64,000 bases of DNA from Saccharopolyspora hordei (lineage in GTDB: Bacteria > Actinomycetota > Actinomycetes > Mycobacteriales > Pseudonocardiaceae): assembly GCF_013410345.1 (NCBI RefSeq), contig NZ_JACCFJ010000001.1, positions 4,129,001 through 4,193,000 on the forward strand, written 5' to 3'. Made by a program: the position numbers and the translations under genes. Shown piece by piece: positions 8,772-15,971 of the stretch. Every line of letters starts with the position of its first letter. Position 1 is the stretch's first letter. Below the pieces are notes generated by a model. The model saw only the letters and a program-made list of their open reading frames with translations. It was not told the DNA's origin and did no database searches.

Positions 8772-10442
8772 TCACACCCCCTGCGCGCCGAGGCGCTCGC
8801 GCAGCCGGCGCTTGAGCACCTTGCCGGTCGGGGTGCGCGGCAGCGGGTCGTCGCGCACGACCACGTGGGCCGGGACCTTGAACGCCGCCAGCCGTGCCGC
8901 GACGTGCTGCTGCAGCTCGGTGGTCTCGACCGGCTCCCGCAGGTTCACCACGGCCGCCACCTCCTCGCCCAGCGTCGGGTGCGGCAGGCCGATGACCGCG
9001 CAGTCGGCCACCGCGGGGTGCTCGAACAACGCCGCCTCGACCTCCGCGCAGTAGACGTTCTCGCCGCCGCGGATCACCACGTCCTTGAGCCGGTCCACCA
9101 CGTGCACCCAGCCGTCCACGACGTACCCGAGGTCGCCGGTGCGGAACCAGCCGTCGACGAACGCCTCCGCGGTGGCCTCCGGGTTGTTCCAGTAACCGCG
9201 CACGATGTTCGGCCCGCGGAACCACAGTTCGCCGATCTCGCCGTCGGGCAGGTCGTCACCGGTCGCCGGGTCCACGACGCGCAGGTCCGCCCCCGGCACG
9301 CACCGGCCGACGCTGTCGGGGTGGGCCAGGTAGTCACCGCCCGCGTTCATGACCACCGCCGAGGTCGTCTCGGTCAGGCCGTAGCCGTTGCCCGGTGCCA
9401 CTCCGCCCGTGCCCAGTCGGCCGATGCGCTCGACGAGGTCGGGCGGGATCGGCGCCCCGCCCATGTTGACGCCGTCCAGCCGGCTCGCCTCGTCGACGTT
9501 CTCGACGAGGTCGCGCATCACCGTCGGCACCCCGGCCGCGGTGGTCAGGTCCGCCTCGACGATCAGCCGCGCCGCGGCCTCCCGGTCCCACCGGTACAGG
9601 GTGGCCAGCTTCGCCCCGACGAGCGTCGCGAAGCACAGCGAGTTGATCCCGGCGATGTGGAACAGCGGGAAGGTCAGCAGCACACCGGGTTGCGGCGCGC
9701 TCGGGTCGCCCAGGGGCGGGAACACCCCGCCGTTGGCCAGCGCGGCCTGGACCCGCCTGCCGACCACCGTGTTGAGCAGGTTCGTGCAGTGGTTTCGGTG
9801 CGTGCCGACCGCGCCCTTGGGGCGTCCGGTGGTGCCGGAGGTGTACAGGATCGTCGCGTCGTCGTCGGGACCGATGGTCACGTCCGGCAGCTCGGCCTGC
9901 TCCGGCAGCGACGCCACCAGCTCCGACCACGCCCGCACGCCCGGCCCGGGTTCGCCGCCGCGGACCTCCACGACCGGCACGTCGCGGTCGAGCCGCGCGG
10001 TCCGCTCGGCGTCGGCGAACACCAGCGCCGCCCCGGAGTCGGTCATCCCGTAGCGGAGTTCGGCGTCGGTCCACCAGGCGTTGAGCGGCACCGCGACCAG
10101 GCCCGCGGCCTGGATCGCCCAGAAGACGACCGCCCACTCCGGGAAGTTGCGCATCGCGATGGCGACCCGGTCGCCCTGGGTCAGCCCGTACTCCTCCCGC
10201 AGGCACCGCGCCAGCCCGGCCACCAGCCGGAAGTGCTCGGCGTAGCTGCACCGGAAGTCCTCGTAGACCAGGAACTCCCGGTCACCGTGACCGCGGCTGA
10301 ACAGCACCACGTCGCGCAGCGTCGCCGGTCCACCGGTGTAGACGCGCATCGGGATGCCGCCGACCTCCTGCTCGGCGATCTCGAACTCCCCACCGGGGCC
10401 GGTGAGTTCGGCGAGCAACCGCTCCCGCAGGTCCTCCGCCAT
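8772..10442 (-). CDS. AMP-forming acyl-CoA synthetase (class I adenylate-forming)
   Basis: A 556-residue ligase that adenylates a carboxylic acid and transfers it to CoA. Motifs in order are the P-loop-like YTSGTTGRPKGAVGTHRNH, the substrate region FPLFHIAGINSL, GNGYGLTETTS, the hinge FRTGDLGYVVDGWVHVVDR with IRGGENVYCAEVE, and the C-terminal catalytic lysine in RTPTGKVLKRRL. The ATG at 10442 has GAGGAGG shortly upstream; the longer open frame beyond it overlaps the SMP-30 gene and is rejected. It is second in the operon SMP-30, ligase, kinase, AtuA. The chain length of its substrate cannot be judged. Confidence 0.9.
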   Translation of the reverse strand: MAEDLRERLLAELTGPGGEFEIAEQEVGGIPMRVYTGGPATLRDVVLFSRGHGDREFLVYEDFRCSYAEHFRLVAGLARCLREEYGLTQGDRVAIAMRNFPEWAVVFWAIQAAGLVAVPLNAWWTDAELRYGMTDSGAALVFADAERTARLDRDVPVVEVRGGEPGPGVRAWSELVASLPEQAELPDVTIGPDDDATILYTSGTTGRPKGAVGTHRNHCTNLLNTVVGRRVQAALANGGVFPPLGDPSAPQPGVLLTFPLFHIAGINSLCFATLVGAKLATLYRWDREAAARLIVEADLTTAAGVPTVMRDLVENVDEASRLDGVNMGGAPIPPDLVERIGRLGTGGVAPGNGYGLTETTSAVVMNAGGDYLAHPDSVGRCVPGADLRVVDPATGDDLPDGEIGELWFRGPNIVRGYWNNPEATAEAFVDGWFRTGDLGYVVDGWVHVVDRLKDVVIRGGENVYCAEVEAALFEHPAVADCAVIGLPHPTLGEEVAAVVNLREPVETTELQQHVAARLAAFKVPAHVVVRDDPLPRTPTGKVLKRRLRERLGAQGV

Positions 10443-10456
10443 CACGCCCTCCTCGT

Positions 10457-11380
10457 TCAGTGCCGCGCGTGGTTGAGCTCGAGGCCGGGGCAGTGCCACT
10501 CCACCGCGTAGAGGATCCCCCAGCCGGACGAGGTGATGTAGGCGGTGCGCAGGTCCGGGCCGCCGAAGCAGATGTTGGTGACGTGCGGGTCGTGCCGGGG
10601 CGGTTTGACGACGTCCTTGAGCTCGCCGTCCGGGGAGATCACGCTGATGCCGCCGGTGACCAGCGTCGCCACGCACACGTTGCCCTCGGAGTCCACCGCC
10701 AGCGAGTCCAGCAGCTGGTAGCCGGGGAAGCCGTGCAGCAGCGCCGCACCGGCCGGTCCGTTCCCGGTGCGGCGCAACCGCCCCGGGCCCTCGACGTCCC
10801 AGTACCAGACCCGCCCGGTGCTGGTCTCCGCGACGTAGACCCGCGATCCGTCCGGGGACAGCCCGACCCCGTTGGCGTCGGCCAGCGGGTAGGCGATCTC
10901 CTCGATCCGGCTGCCGTCGGGGGTGGCGTAGTACAGCCCGCCGCGGTCGACCTCGCGGGGCCGCCGCTTGCCCAGGTCGGTGAAGTAGAAGCCGCCGTGG
11001 GCGTCGAAGACGATGTCGTTGGGCCCGCGCAGCCCGTGCCCGTCGACCTCGGTGTAGAGGTCGGTGACGGTGCCGTCCAGCGTGACGCGCTGGATCCGGC
11101 CGCCGATGTAGTCCGCCGGCTGCTCGCCCGGCACGTCGCGGCCGCGGACCTCCCACCACTCGAAACCGCCGTTGTTGCAGACGTAGACCGCACCGTCCGG
11201 GCCGATCGCCGCCCCGTTCGGACCACCACCGCACTCGGCGACGACCGAGACCGAGCCGTCGGGGGCGACCCGGGACAGGGTGCCGCGCTTGATCTCCACC
11301 AGCAGCACGGAACCGTCCGGCATCGCCACCGGACCTTCCGGGAACTGCAGCCCCGAGGCGATCTGCCGCATCTCGGTCAT
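10457..11380 (-). CDS. SMP-30/gluconolactonase/LRE family protein
   Basis: A 307-residue six-bladed beta-propeller of the SMP-30/gluconolactonase family, metal-dependent hydrolases that open lactones. Visible family marks are LQFPEGPVAMPDGSVLLVEI near the N-terminus, GGGPNGAAIGPDGAVYVCNN, GPNDIVFDAHGGFYFTD in the middle and ADANGVGLSPDGSRVYVAET. The conserved acidic and Asn metal ligands of the propeller core are present in these stretches. It is the first gene of the minus-strand operon that continues with an acyl-CoA ligase 14 bases downstream. The order suggests that a lactone is opened to a hydroxy acid, which the ligase then turns into a CoA ester. Confidence 0.87.
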   Translation of the reverse strand: MTEMRQIASGLQFPEGPVAMPDGSVLLVEIKRGTLSRVAPDGSVSVVAECGGGPNGAAIGPDGAVYVCNNGGFEWWEVRGRDVPGEQPADYIGGRIQRVTLDGTVTDLYTEVDGHGLRGPNDIVFDAHGGFYFTDLGKRRPREVDRGGLYYATPDGSRIEEIAYPLADANGVGLSPDGSRVYVAETSTGRVWYWDVEGPGRLRRTGNGPAGAALLHGFPGYQLLDSLAVDSEGNVCVATLVTGGISVISPDGELKDVVKPPRHDPHVTNICFGGPDLRTAYITSSGWGILYAVEWHCPGLELNHARH

Positions 11381-11514
11381 GGTGCTCCTTCCCGGGTCGC
11401 CGACCCGATCCGTCCACTGAGGAATTGCGAGACTCGCGGGAAGATCCGTGCACGCGTGCCGGTGACATTAGGCGCGTCCGCGCGAGGAGCACAAGAGGAC
11501 GATCGGGGACGTTC

Positions 11515-11544
11515 TTGACGTCGCGCTGAAAACCGCCATAGCGT
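11515..11544 (+). promoter_or_regulatory. candidate promoter for the crotonase gene at 11587
   Basis: TTGACG (11515-11520) and TAGCGT (11539-11544) are separated by 18 bases and sit about 45 bases before the crotonase start. The same TTGACGTC start with an 18-base spacer recurs before the carboxylase operon at 40284. A weaker minus-strand promoter for the SMP-30 operon (TTGTGC/TAATGT, read from 11494 to 11465) shares this gap. Confidence 0.5.
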
Positions 11545-11556
11545 GCGGGAAAGTCC
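11529..11556. promoter_or_regulatory. bipartite motif AAAAC-N14-GGAAAGTCC, first copy
   Basis: The same two half-motifs with identical 14-base spacing occur in the divergent gap at 14186-14213. Read on the other strand this is GGACYTTCC-N14-GTTTT. It overlaps the -10 region of the plus-strand promoter, so it could be an operator, or an alternative-sigma promoter facing the minus-strand gene. Confidence 0.45.
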
Positions 11557-11586
11557 GTCGCGCACCACGCCTTCCCGGGAGGACCC

Positions 11587-12408
11587 GTGACCACTTCGCC
11601 CGACCAGCGCGTCAGCTGCACCACCACCGACGGCGTGGCGGACGTGCGGTTGAGCCGGCCGGACAAGCTCAACGCGCTGGACCAGGCGATGTTCGACGCG
11701 CTGGTGGCCACCGGGCTGCGGTTGCGCGAGGAGCGCGGGGTGCGCGCCGTGGTGCTCTCCGGCGAGGGCCGGGCGTTCTGCGCGGGGCTGGACTTCGCCA
11801 GCTTCCAGCAGATGGCCGACGGCGGCCGGTCCTTCGAGCGGCGCCCGGCGACCACCGAACCGGTCGGCCCGGCCAAGGCCCGCGGCCAGCAGGCGGCGTA
11901 CGTGTGGGCGACGATCCCGGTCCCGGTGATCGCCGCGGTGCACGGGGTGGCGTTCGGTGGCGGCCTCCAGGTCGCGCTGGGCGCGGACATCCGGTTGGTG
12001 GCGCCCGACGCGCAGCTGTCCGTGATGGAGATCAAGTGGGGCCTGGTGCCGGACATGACCGGCACCCAGCTGCTGCCGGAGCTGGTGGGCCGCGACGTCG
12101 CCAAGGAGCTGACCTTCACCGGACGCGTCGTCAGCGGCACCGAGGCCGCCGAGCTCGGCCTGGCCACCCGCGTCGAGCCGGACCCGCGGGCCGCGGCGCT
12201 GGAGCTGGCCCGCGAGATCGCGAGCAAGAGCCCGGAGGCGGTCCGGCACTCCAAGCGCCTGCTCGACATGGCGGGCCGCGCCGGCCTCGCCGAGGGCTTC
12301 GACGCCGAGCAGGAGGCGATCGGGTCCCTCATCGGCAGCCCCAACCAGACCGAAGCGGTCAAGGCCAACCTGGAGCGCCGCGACCCGCGCTTCACCGACC
12401 CCGCCTGA
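11587..12408 (+). CDS. enoyl-CoA hydratase/isomerase family protein (crotonase fold)
   Basis: A 273-residue crotonase-fold enzyme, most likely hydrating or isomerising an enoyl-CoA. The oxyanion-hole segments are GEGRAFCAGLDFASFQ (about residues 58-73) and HGVAFGGGLQVALGADIR (about 120-137), followed by MEIKWGLVPDMTGTQLLPEL. The residue at the second catalytic Glu position is uncertain from sequence alone. The start is GTG with GGGAGGA just upstream. It is transcribed away from the SMP-30 operon and converges with a second crotonase gene, separated from it by a hairpin. Confidence 0.87.
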   Translation: MTTSPDQRVSCTTTDGVADVRLSRPDKLNALDQAMFDALVATGLRLREERGVRAVVLSGEGRAFCAGLDFASFQQMADGGRSFERRPATTEPVGPAKARGQQAAYVWATIPVPVIAAVHGVAFGGGLQVALGADIRLVAPDAQLSVMEIKWGLVPDMTGTQLLPELVGRDVAKELTFTGRVVSGTEAAELGLATRVEPDPRAAALELAREIASKSPEAVRHSKRLLDMAGRAGLAEGFDAEQEAIGSLIGSPNQTEAVKANLERRDPRFTDPA

Positions 12409-12427
12409 CGCGCCGCGCGCGCTCGGC

Positions 12428-12449
12428 GGGGACCGGTGCGCGGTGCCCC
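12428..12449. terminator. bidirectional hairpin between convergent crotonase genes
   Basis: GGGGACCG and CGGTGCCCC pair around a five-base loop, with one bulged G. The hairpin lies in the 50-base gap between two converging genes. There is no T-run, as usual for actinomycete terminators. Confidence 0.45.
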
Positions 12450-12458
12450 GGACCGCGA

Positions 12459-13349
12459 TCACGGCTGCCCGGCGGGACGTTCGGGCCAGTGCGGGAGGAA
12501 GTCCGGGTAGTCGGTGCTGACCTTCATCGGGAACTCCGCCGGTCGCTTGGCGAGGAACGACTCGACCCCTTCGGCGGCGTCCGGGGCGGCACCGAGGTGG
12601 TGGATCGCCTGGGAGTCCAGGCGGTGCGCCTCCCACGGCGAGTCCGCGCTGAGCATCCCCCACAGCAGCTGCCGGGACACCGCCACCGAGACCGCCGAGG
12701 TGTTCTCGGCGATCTCCCGGGCGATCCCGCGCGCCGCGGGCAGCAGCTCGTCGTCCGGGACCACCCGGGACACCAGGCGGCCGGACAGCGCCTCGCGCGC
12801 GTCGAACACCCGCCCGGTGGCCACCCACTCCATCGCCTGCGAGATGCCGACCACGCGCGGCAGGAACCACGTCGACGCCGCCTCCGGGAGGAGTCCCCGG
12901 CGGGCGAAGACGAACCCGAACCGCGCCGACTCGGCGGCCAGCCGGATGTCCGCGGGCAGCGTCATCGTCACGCCGACCCCGACCGCCGGGCCGTTGAACG
13001 CCACGATCACCGGCTTGCGCGACTCGGCGATGCGCAGCGCCACCGTTCCGCCGCCGTCGCGCGGCACCCCGTCGATCTCCCCGGCCGACCAACGGGCGGC
13101 CGCGCGCTCGCCGTCCGCCGCGGCGTTGAAGGTGTCCGCGCCCGCGCTCAGGTCGGCCCCGGCGCAGAACCCGCGCCCGGCACCGGTGAGGACGACCGCG
13201 CGGACCTCGTCGTCGGCGTCCGCGGCGTCGAACGCGTCGATGAGCTCGTCGCGCATCACGTGGGTGAAGGCGTTGAGCTTCTCCGGCCGGTGCAGGGTGA
13301 TCGTCGCGGTGCGGTCGGCGACCTCGTAGCGGATCTGCTCGTGGCTCAT
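12459..13349 (-). CDS. enoyl-CoA hydratase/isomerase family protein (crotonase fold)
   Basis: A 296-residue crotonase-fold protein. The start region reads TATITLHRPEKLNAFTH, the first oxyanion segment is GAGRGFCAGADLSAGAD, the second FNGPAVGVGVTMTLPADIR, then FGFVFARRGLLPEAASTWFL. The Glu in LPEAAS matches a catalytic Glu of true hydratases. A roughly 30-residue insertion after the first segment and the C-terminal SFLAKRPAEFPMKVSTDYP are typical of a subgroup acting on branched or cyclic acyl-CoAs. The ATG overlaps the stop of the upstream crotonase gene by four bases, so the two are translationally coupled and may form a heteromer or act in sequence. Confidence 0.86.
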   Translation of the reverse strand: MSHEQIRYEVADRTATITLHRPEKLNAFTHVMRDELIDAFDAADADDEVRAVVLTGAGRGFCAGADLSAGADTFNAAADGERAAARWSAGEIDGVPRDGGGTVALRIAESRKPVIVAFNGPAVGVGVTMTLPADIRLAAESARFGFVFARRGLLPEAASTWFLPRVVGISQAMEWVATGRVFDAREALSGRLVSRVVPDDELLPAARGIAREIAENTSAVSVAVSRQLLWGMLSADSPWEAHRLDSQAIHHLGAAPDAAEGVESFLAKRPAEFPMKVSTDYPDFLPHWPERPAGQP

Positions 13350-14137
13350 CGCACCATCCACTCCCCGGTGAACTCGGGTTCGGTCTTGTCCACGAACGCC
13401 TTCCGCGCGGCCGGCGCGTCGGTGGCGAAGTTGATGGTCTGCGCGCGGGCCTCGTTCTCCAGCGCCTCCCGCAGGCTCTGGTGGCTGCCCGCGTGCAGCA
13501 CCTGCTTGTTCTGCGCCAGCGCGACCGGCGGGCCCTGCGCGAGGCGCTCGGCGAGGTCGGTGACGAAGCCGTCGATCTCGTCGTCCTCCCGCACCCAGGT
13601 GACCGCGCCGATCTCGCGCGCCTCCTCGGCGCCGATGATGTCGCCGAGCAGCGCCAGGCGCTTGGCCTGCTGCATGCCCACGATCCGCGGCAGCAGCCAG
13701 GACCCGCCGAAGTCCAGCGACAGCCCGCGCTTGGCGAAGATCTGCGAGAACCGCGCGTCGGGCGTGCACACCACGAAGTCGCACCCCAGGGCCAGGTTCC
13801 ACCCGGCGCCGACCGCCACCCCGCGCACCTTGGCCACCGACGGCTTCGGCAGCTCGTGCAGGGCGAGCACGATGTCGTTGATGCCGTGCATCCGCAGCAG
13901 CGGGTGCTGCGTGCCGCGGTCGCTGCTCAGGTCCGCGCCCGCGCAGAAGTCGCCACCGGCGCCGGTGATCACCACGCAGCGCACGTCGTCGTCCGCCGCG
14001 GCCCGGGTGATCGCCTCGTGCAGCCCGCGCCAGGCGGCCGTGTCCACCGCGTTCTTGCGCTCCGGCCTGTTGATCGTGATCGTCAGCACGGACCCGTCCT
14101 GGGTCACCAGGACCTCGCCACCGTCCACTGTGTTCAC
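13346..14137 (-). CDS. enoyl-CoA hydratase/isomerase family protein (crotonase fold)
   Basis: A 263-residue crotonase-fold protein, first of a two-gene operon with the crotonase that overlaps its stop. It shows LTITINRPERKNAVDTA, the oxyanion segments GAGGDFCAGADLSSD and RGVAVGAGWNLALGCDFV, and FAKRGLSLDFGGSWLLPR, where Leu-Asp replaces the usual catalytic Glu region, so an isomerase or other crotonase reaction is possible. The start is GTG 14137 with TGGAG five bases upstream (GTG 14140 is the alternative). The frame stays open far upstream but would overlap a convincing divergent gene, so that extension is rejected. Confidence 0.86.
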   Translation of the reverse strand: MNTVDGGEVLVTQDGSVLTITINRPERKNAVDTAAWRGLHEAITRAAADDDVRCVVITGAGGDFCAGADLSSDRGTQHPLLRMHGINDIVLALHELPKPSVAKVRGVAVGAGWNLALGCDFVVCTPDARFSQIFAKRGLSLDFGGSWLLPRIVGMQQAKRLALLGDIIGAEEAREIGAVTWVREDDEIDGFVTDLAERLAQGPPVALAQNKQVLHAGSHQSLREALENEARAQTINFATDAPAARKAFVDKTEPEFTGEWMVR

Positions 14138-14185
14138 CACCGCTCCAGCAAGGGGTGCGGCGCACCGCACCTCGGGGACGACTTG

Positions 14186-14213
14186 AAAACGACTGCGTGC
14201 GCTGGGAAGGTCC
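14186..14213. promoter_or_regulatory. bipartite motif AAAAC-N14-GGAAGGTCC, second copy
   Basis: Matches the copy at 11529-11556 in both half-sites and in spacing. It lies in the 110-base divergent gap between the crotonase pair and the histidine phosphatase gene, 38 bases before the latter. Confidence 0.45.
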
Positions 14214-14247
14214 TGGTGGACCCGAAACGCGAGGAGAGCGAGCCAGC

Positions 14248-14940
14248 ATGTCCGACGTGGAGTACCGGCAGTCCCGGTTCTCGGTCCCGGCCGGGGCCGC
14301 CGACATCCTGTTGGTCCGGCACGGCGAATCGGCCCCGGCACGGCCCGACCGCCCCTTCCCGCTCGTCGACGGGCAGGGAGACCCGGACCTGGCGCCGGAG
14401 GGCCGGGAGCACGCCGAGCGCGTCGCGCAGCGGCTGGCCGACGCCGGTCTGCACGCCCTCTACGTGACCACGCTGCGCCGGACCGCGCAGACGGCGGCAC
14501 CGCTGGCCGCCCGCCTCGGCCTGACCCCGCGGGTCGAGCCCGACCTGCGCGAGGTGCACCTCGGCGAGTGGGAAGGCGGCCTGTTCCGCCAGAAGGTGGC
14601 CGCCGGCGACCCGGTCGTGCAGCGCATGCACGCCGAGCAGCGCTGGGACGTCATCCCCGGGGCCGAGTCCACCGAGGCGCTGAGCGCGCGCGTGCGCGGC
14701 GCGATCGAGCGCCTGGCCGCGGCGCACCCGGACCAGCGGATCGCGGTGTTCACCCACGGCGGCGTCATCGGCCAGGTGATGGCGCTGGCCACCGGGTCCC
14801 GGCCGCTGGCGTTCCTGGGCGCCGACAACGGGTCCATCTCCCGCATCGTGGTGACCCGAGACCGCTGGATCGTCCGCGCCTTCAACGACACCGCTCACCT
14901 GCAGGACGACCTCTCGGGCCGGGCCGCGGCGCTGACCTGA
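14248..14940 (+). CDS. histidine phosphatase family protein (phosphoglycerate mutase-like)
   Basis: A 230-residue histidine phosphatase. The phosphoacceptor motif is LVRHGES (about residues 27-33); the other catalytic elements are TTLRRTAQTA, EVHLGEWEGG and the second His in FTHGGVIGQVMALATG. The ATG at 14248 is preferred because GAGGAG lies 11 bases upstream and the protein then starts at the usual distance from the RHG motif. It diverges from the crotonase pair and sits within the CoA-catabolism island. The substrate is unknown; a role in removing a phosphate introduced by the kinase at 7742-8770 is possible but only inferred from proximity. Confidence 0.87.
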   Translation: MSDVEYRQSRFSVPAGAADILLVRHGESAPARPDRPFPLVDGQGDPDLAPEGREHAERVAQRLADAGLHALYVTTLRRTAQTAAPLAARLGLTPRVEPDLREVHLGEWEGGLFRQKVAAGDPVVQRMHAEQRWDVIPGAESTEALSARVRGAIERLAAAHPDQRIAVFTHGGVIGQVMALATGSRPLAFLGADNGSISRIVVTRDRWIVRAFNDTAHLQDDLSGRAAALT

Positions 14941-14990
14941 CGCTCCCGCGAGGTCCACGGCGCGGCACCGGCGTGGCATCGGCGGCCTCC

Positions 14991-15956
14991 TCATCCTGGC
15001 TGTTCCAGGCCCATCGCGCGGACCGCGTCCACCGGGTTCCCCGGCGACAGCAGCGCGATGGCCGGGGTGGTGACGCCGTTGTCGACGTACTGCTGGACGC
15101 GTTCCCGGCAATGCTCGGCCGGTCCGTGCACCACGAGGTCGTCGACCACGCGGTCCGGGATCGCCGCCAGCGCCGCCTTGCGGTCACCGGCGTCCCACGC
15201 CTGCCACATCGGCGTGAGCTCCTCGCGGCCGAGCCACTCGTGGAACGCCCGGTACACCGGCACGTTCAGGTAGGCCGCGATCTGCCGCCGGGCGATGGCG
15301 CGCGCGGTGTCGGCGTCGGTGTCGGGCATGACGAAGATCCGCGCCACGACCTCCTTGCCCGCACCGCCCTGGTGCACGTGCGGCACCACGGTGCGCACGT
15401 CCTCCGGGGACAGCCAGTTGATGATCGCGCCGTCGCCCTCCCGGCCTGCCAACCGCAGCATCCCCGGCCGCAGGGCCGCGACCAGCAGCGGTGGCGCCGG
15501 GTCGGGGACCACCGCCGCCTTGAAGCCCCGGACCTGGAAGGTGTCGTAGGTCTCGGTGACCTTCTCGCCGGTCAGCGCCTTGCGCAGGAACCGGAGCGTG
15601 TCGCGCACCCGCTTGTAGGGCTCGTCGAACGGGATGCCGTTCCAGCGCTCCACGATCACGTTGGAGGAGGTGCCGATGCCGAGCGCGAACCGGCCCGGGG
15701 CCGCCGCGGCCAACGTCGCCGCGCTCATGGCCAGCGTCGCCGGCCCGCGGGTGTAGACCGGCACGATGGCGGTGCCCAGCCGCAGTTGCGGGGCCCACGC
15801 GCTGGCCAGCGCCAGCGGCGTGAAGGCGTCGGCGGCGCCGGCCTCCGACGACCACACGTCCGTGAAGCCCAGGTCCGGCAGTTCGGCGACCAGCTCGCGC
15901 TGCTCGGCCATCGGCACGTCCTGGAACGGCACCGTGATGCCCCACCGTCGTTGCAC
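14991..15956 (-). CDS. LLM class oxidoreductase, probably F420-dependent
   Basis: A 321-residue TIM-barrel oxidoreductase of the luciferase-like (LLM) family. It shows WGITVPFQDVPM at the N-terminus, FTDVWSSEAGAADAFTPL, LRLGTAIVPVYTRGPATLA, FALGIGTSSNVIVERWNG and TGEKVTETYDTFQV. The last elements are typical of F420-using actinobacterial members rather than FMNH2 monooxygenases, but the cofactor is inferred. The start is GTG with AGGAGG seven bases ahead. It is the last gene of an operon with crotonase, thioesterase and acyl-CoA ligase, and may reduce or oxidise a CoA-bound or alcohol intermediate. Confidence 0.85.
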   Translation of the reverse strand: MQRRWGITVPFQDVPMAEQRELVAELPDLGFTDVWSSEAGAADAFTPLALASAWAPQLRLGTAIVPVYTRGPATLAMSAATLAAAAPGRFALGIGTSSNVIVERWNGIPFDEPYKRVRDTLRFLRKALTGEKVTETYDTFQVRGFKAAVVPDPAPPLLVAALRPGMLRLAGREGDGAIINWLSPEDVRTVVPHVHQGGAGKEVVARIFVMPDTDADTARAIARRQIAAYLNVPVYRAFHEWLGREELTPMWQAWDAGDRKAALAAIPDRVVDDLVVHGPAEHCRERVQQYVDNGVTTPAIALLSPGNPVDAVRAMGLEQPG

Positions 15957-15971
15957 TGGCTGTCCTCCTGG

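Noticed and set aside
8661-10511. A 616-codon plus-strand frame opposite the kinase and acyl-CoA ligase genes
   Set aside because: Shadow of two well-supported genes, no motif.
14155-14247. An upstream extension of the histidine phosphatase gene
   Set aside because: It would cover the divergent regulatory gap and adds a non-conserved Arg-rich stretch; the ATG at 14248 has a good ribosome site.
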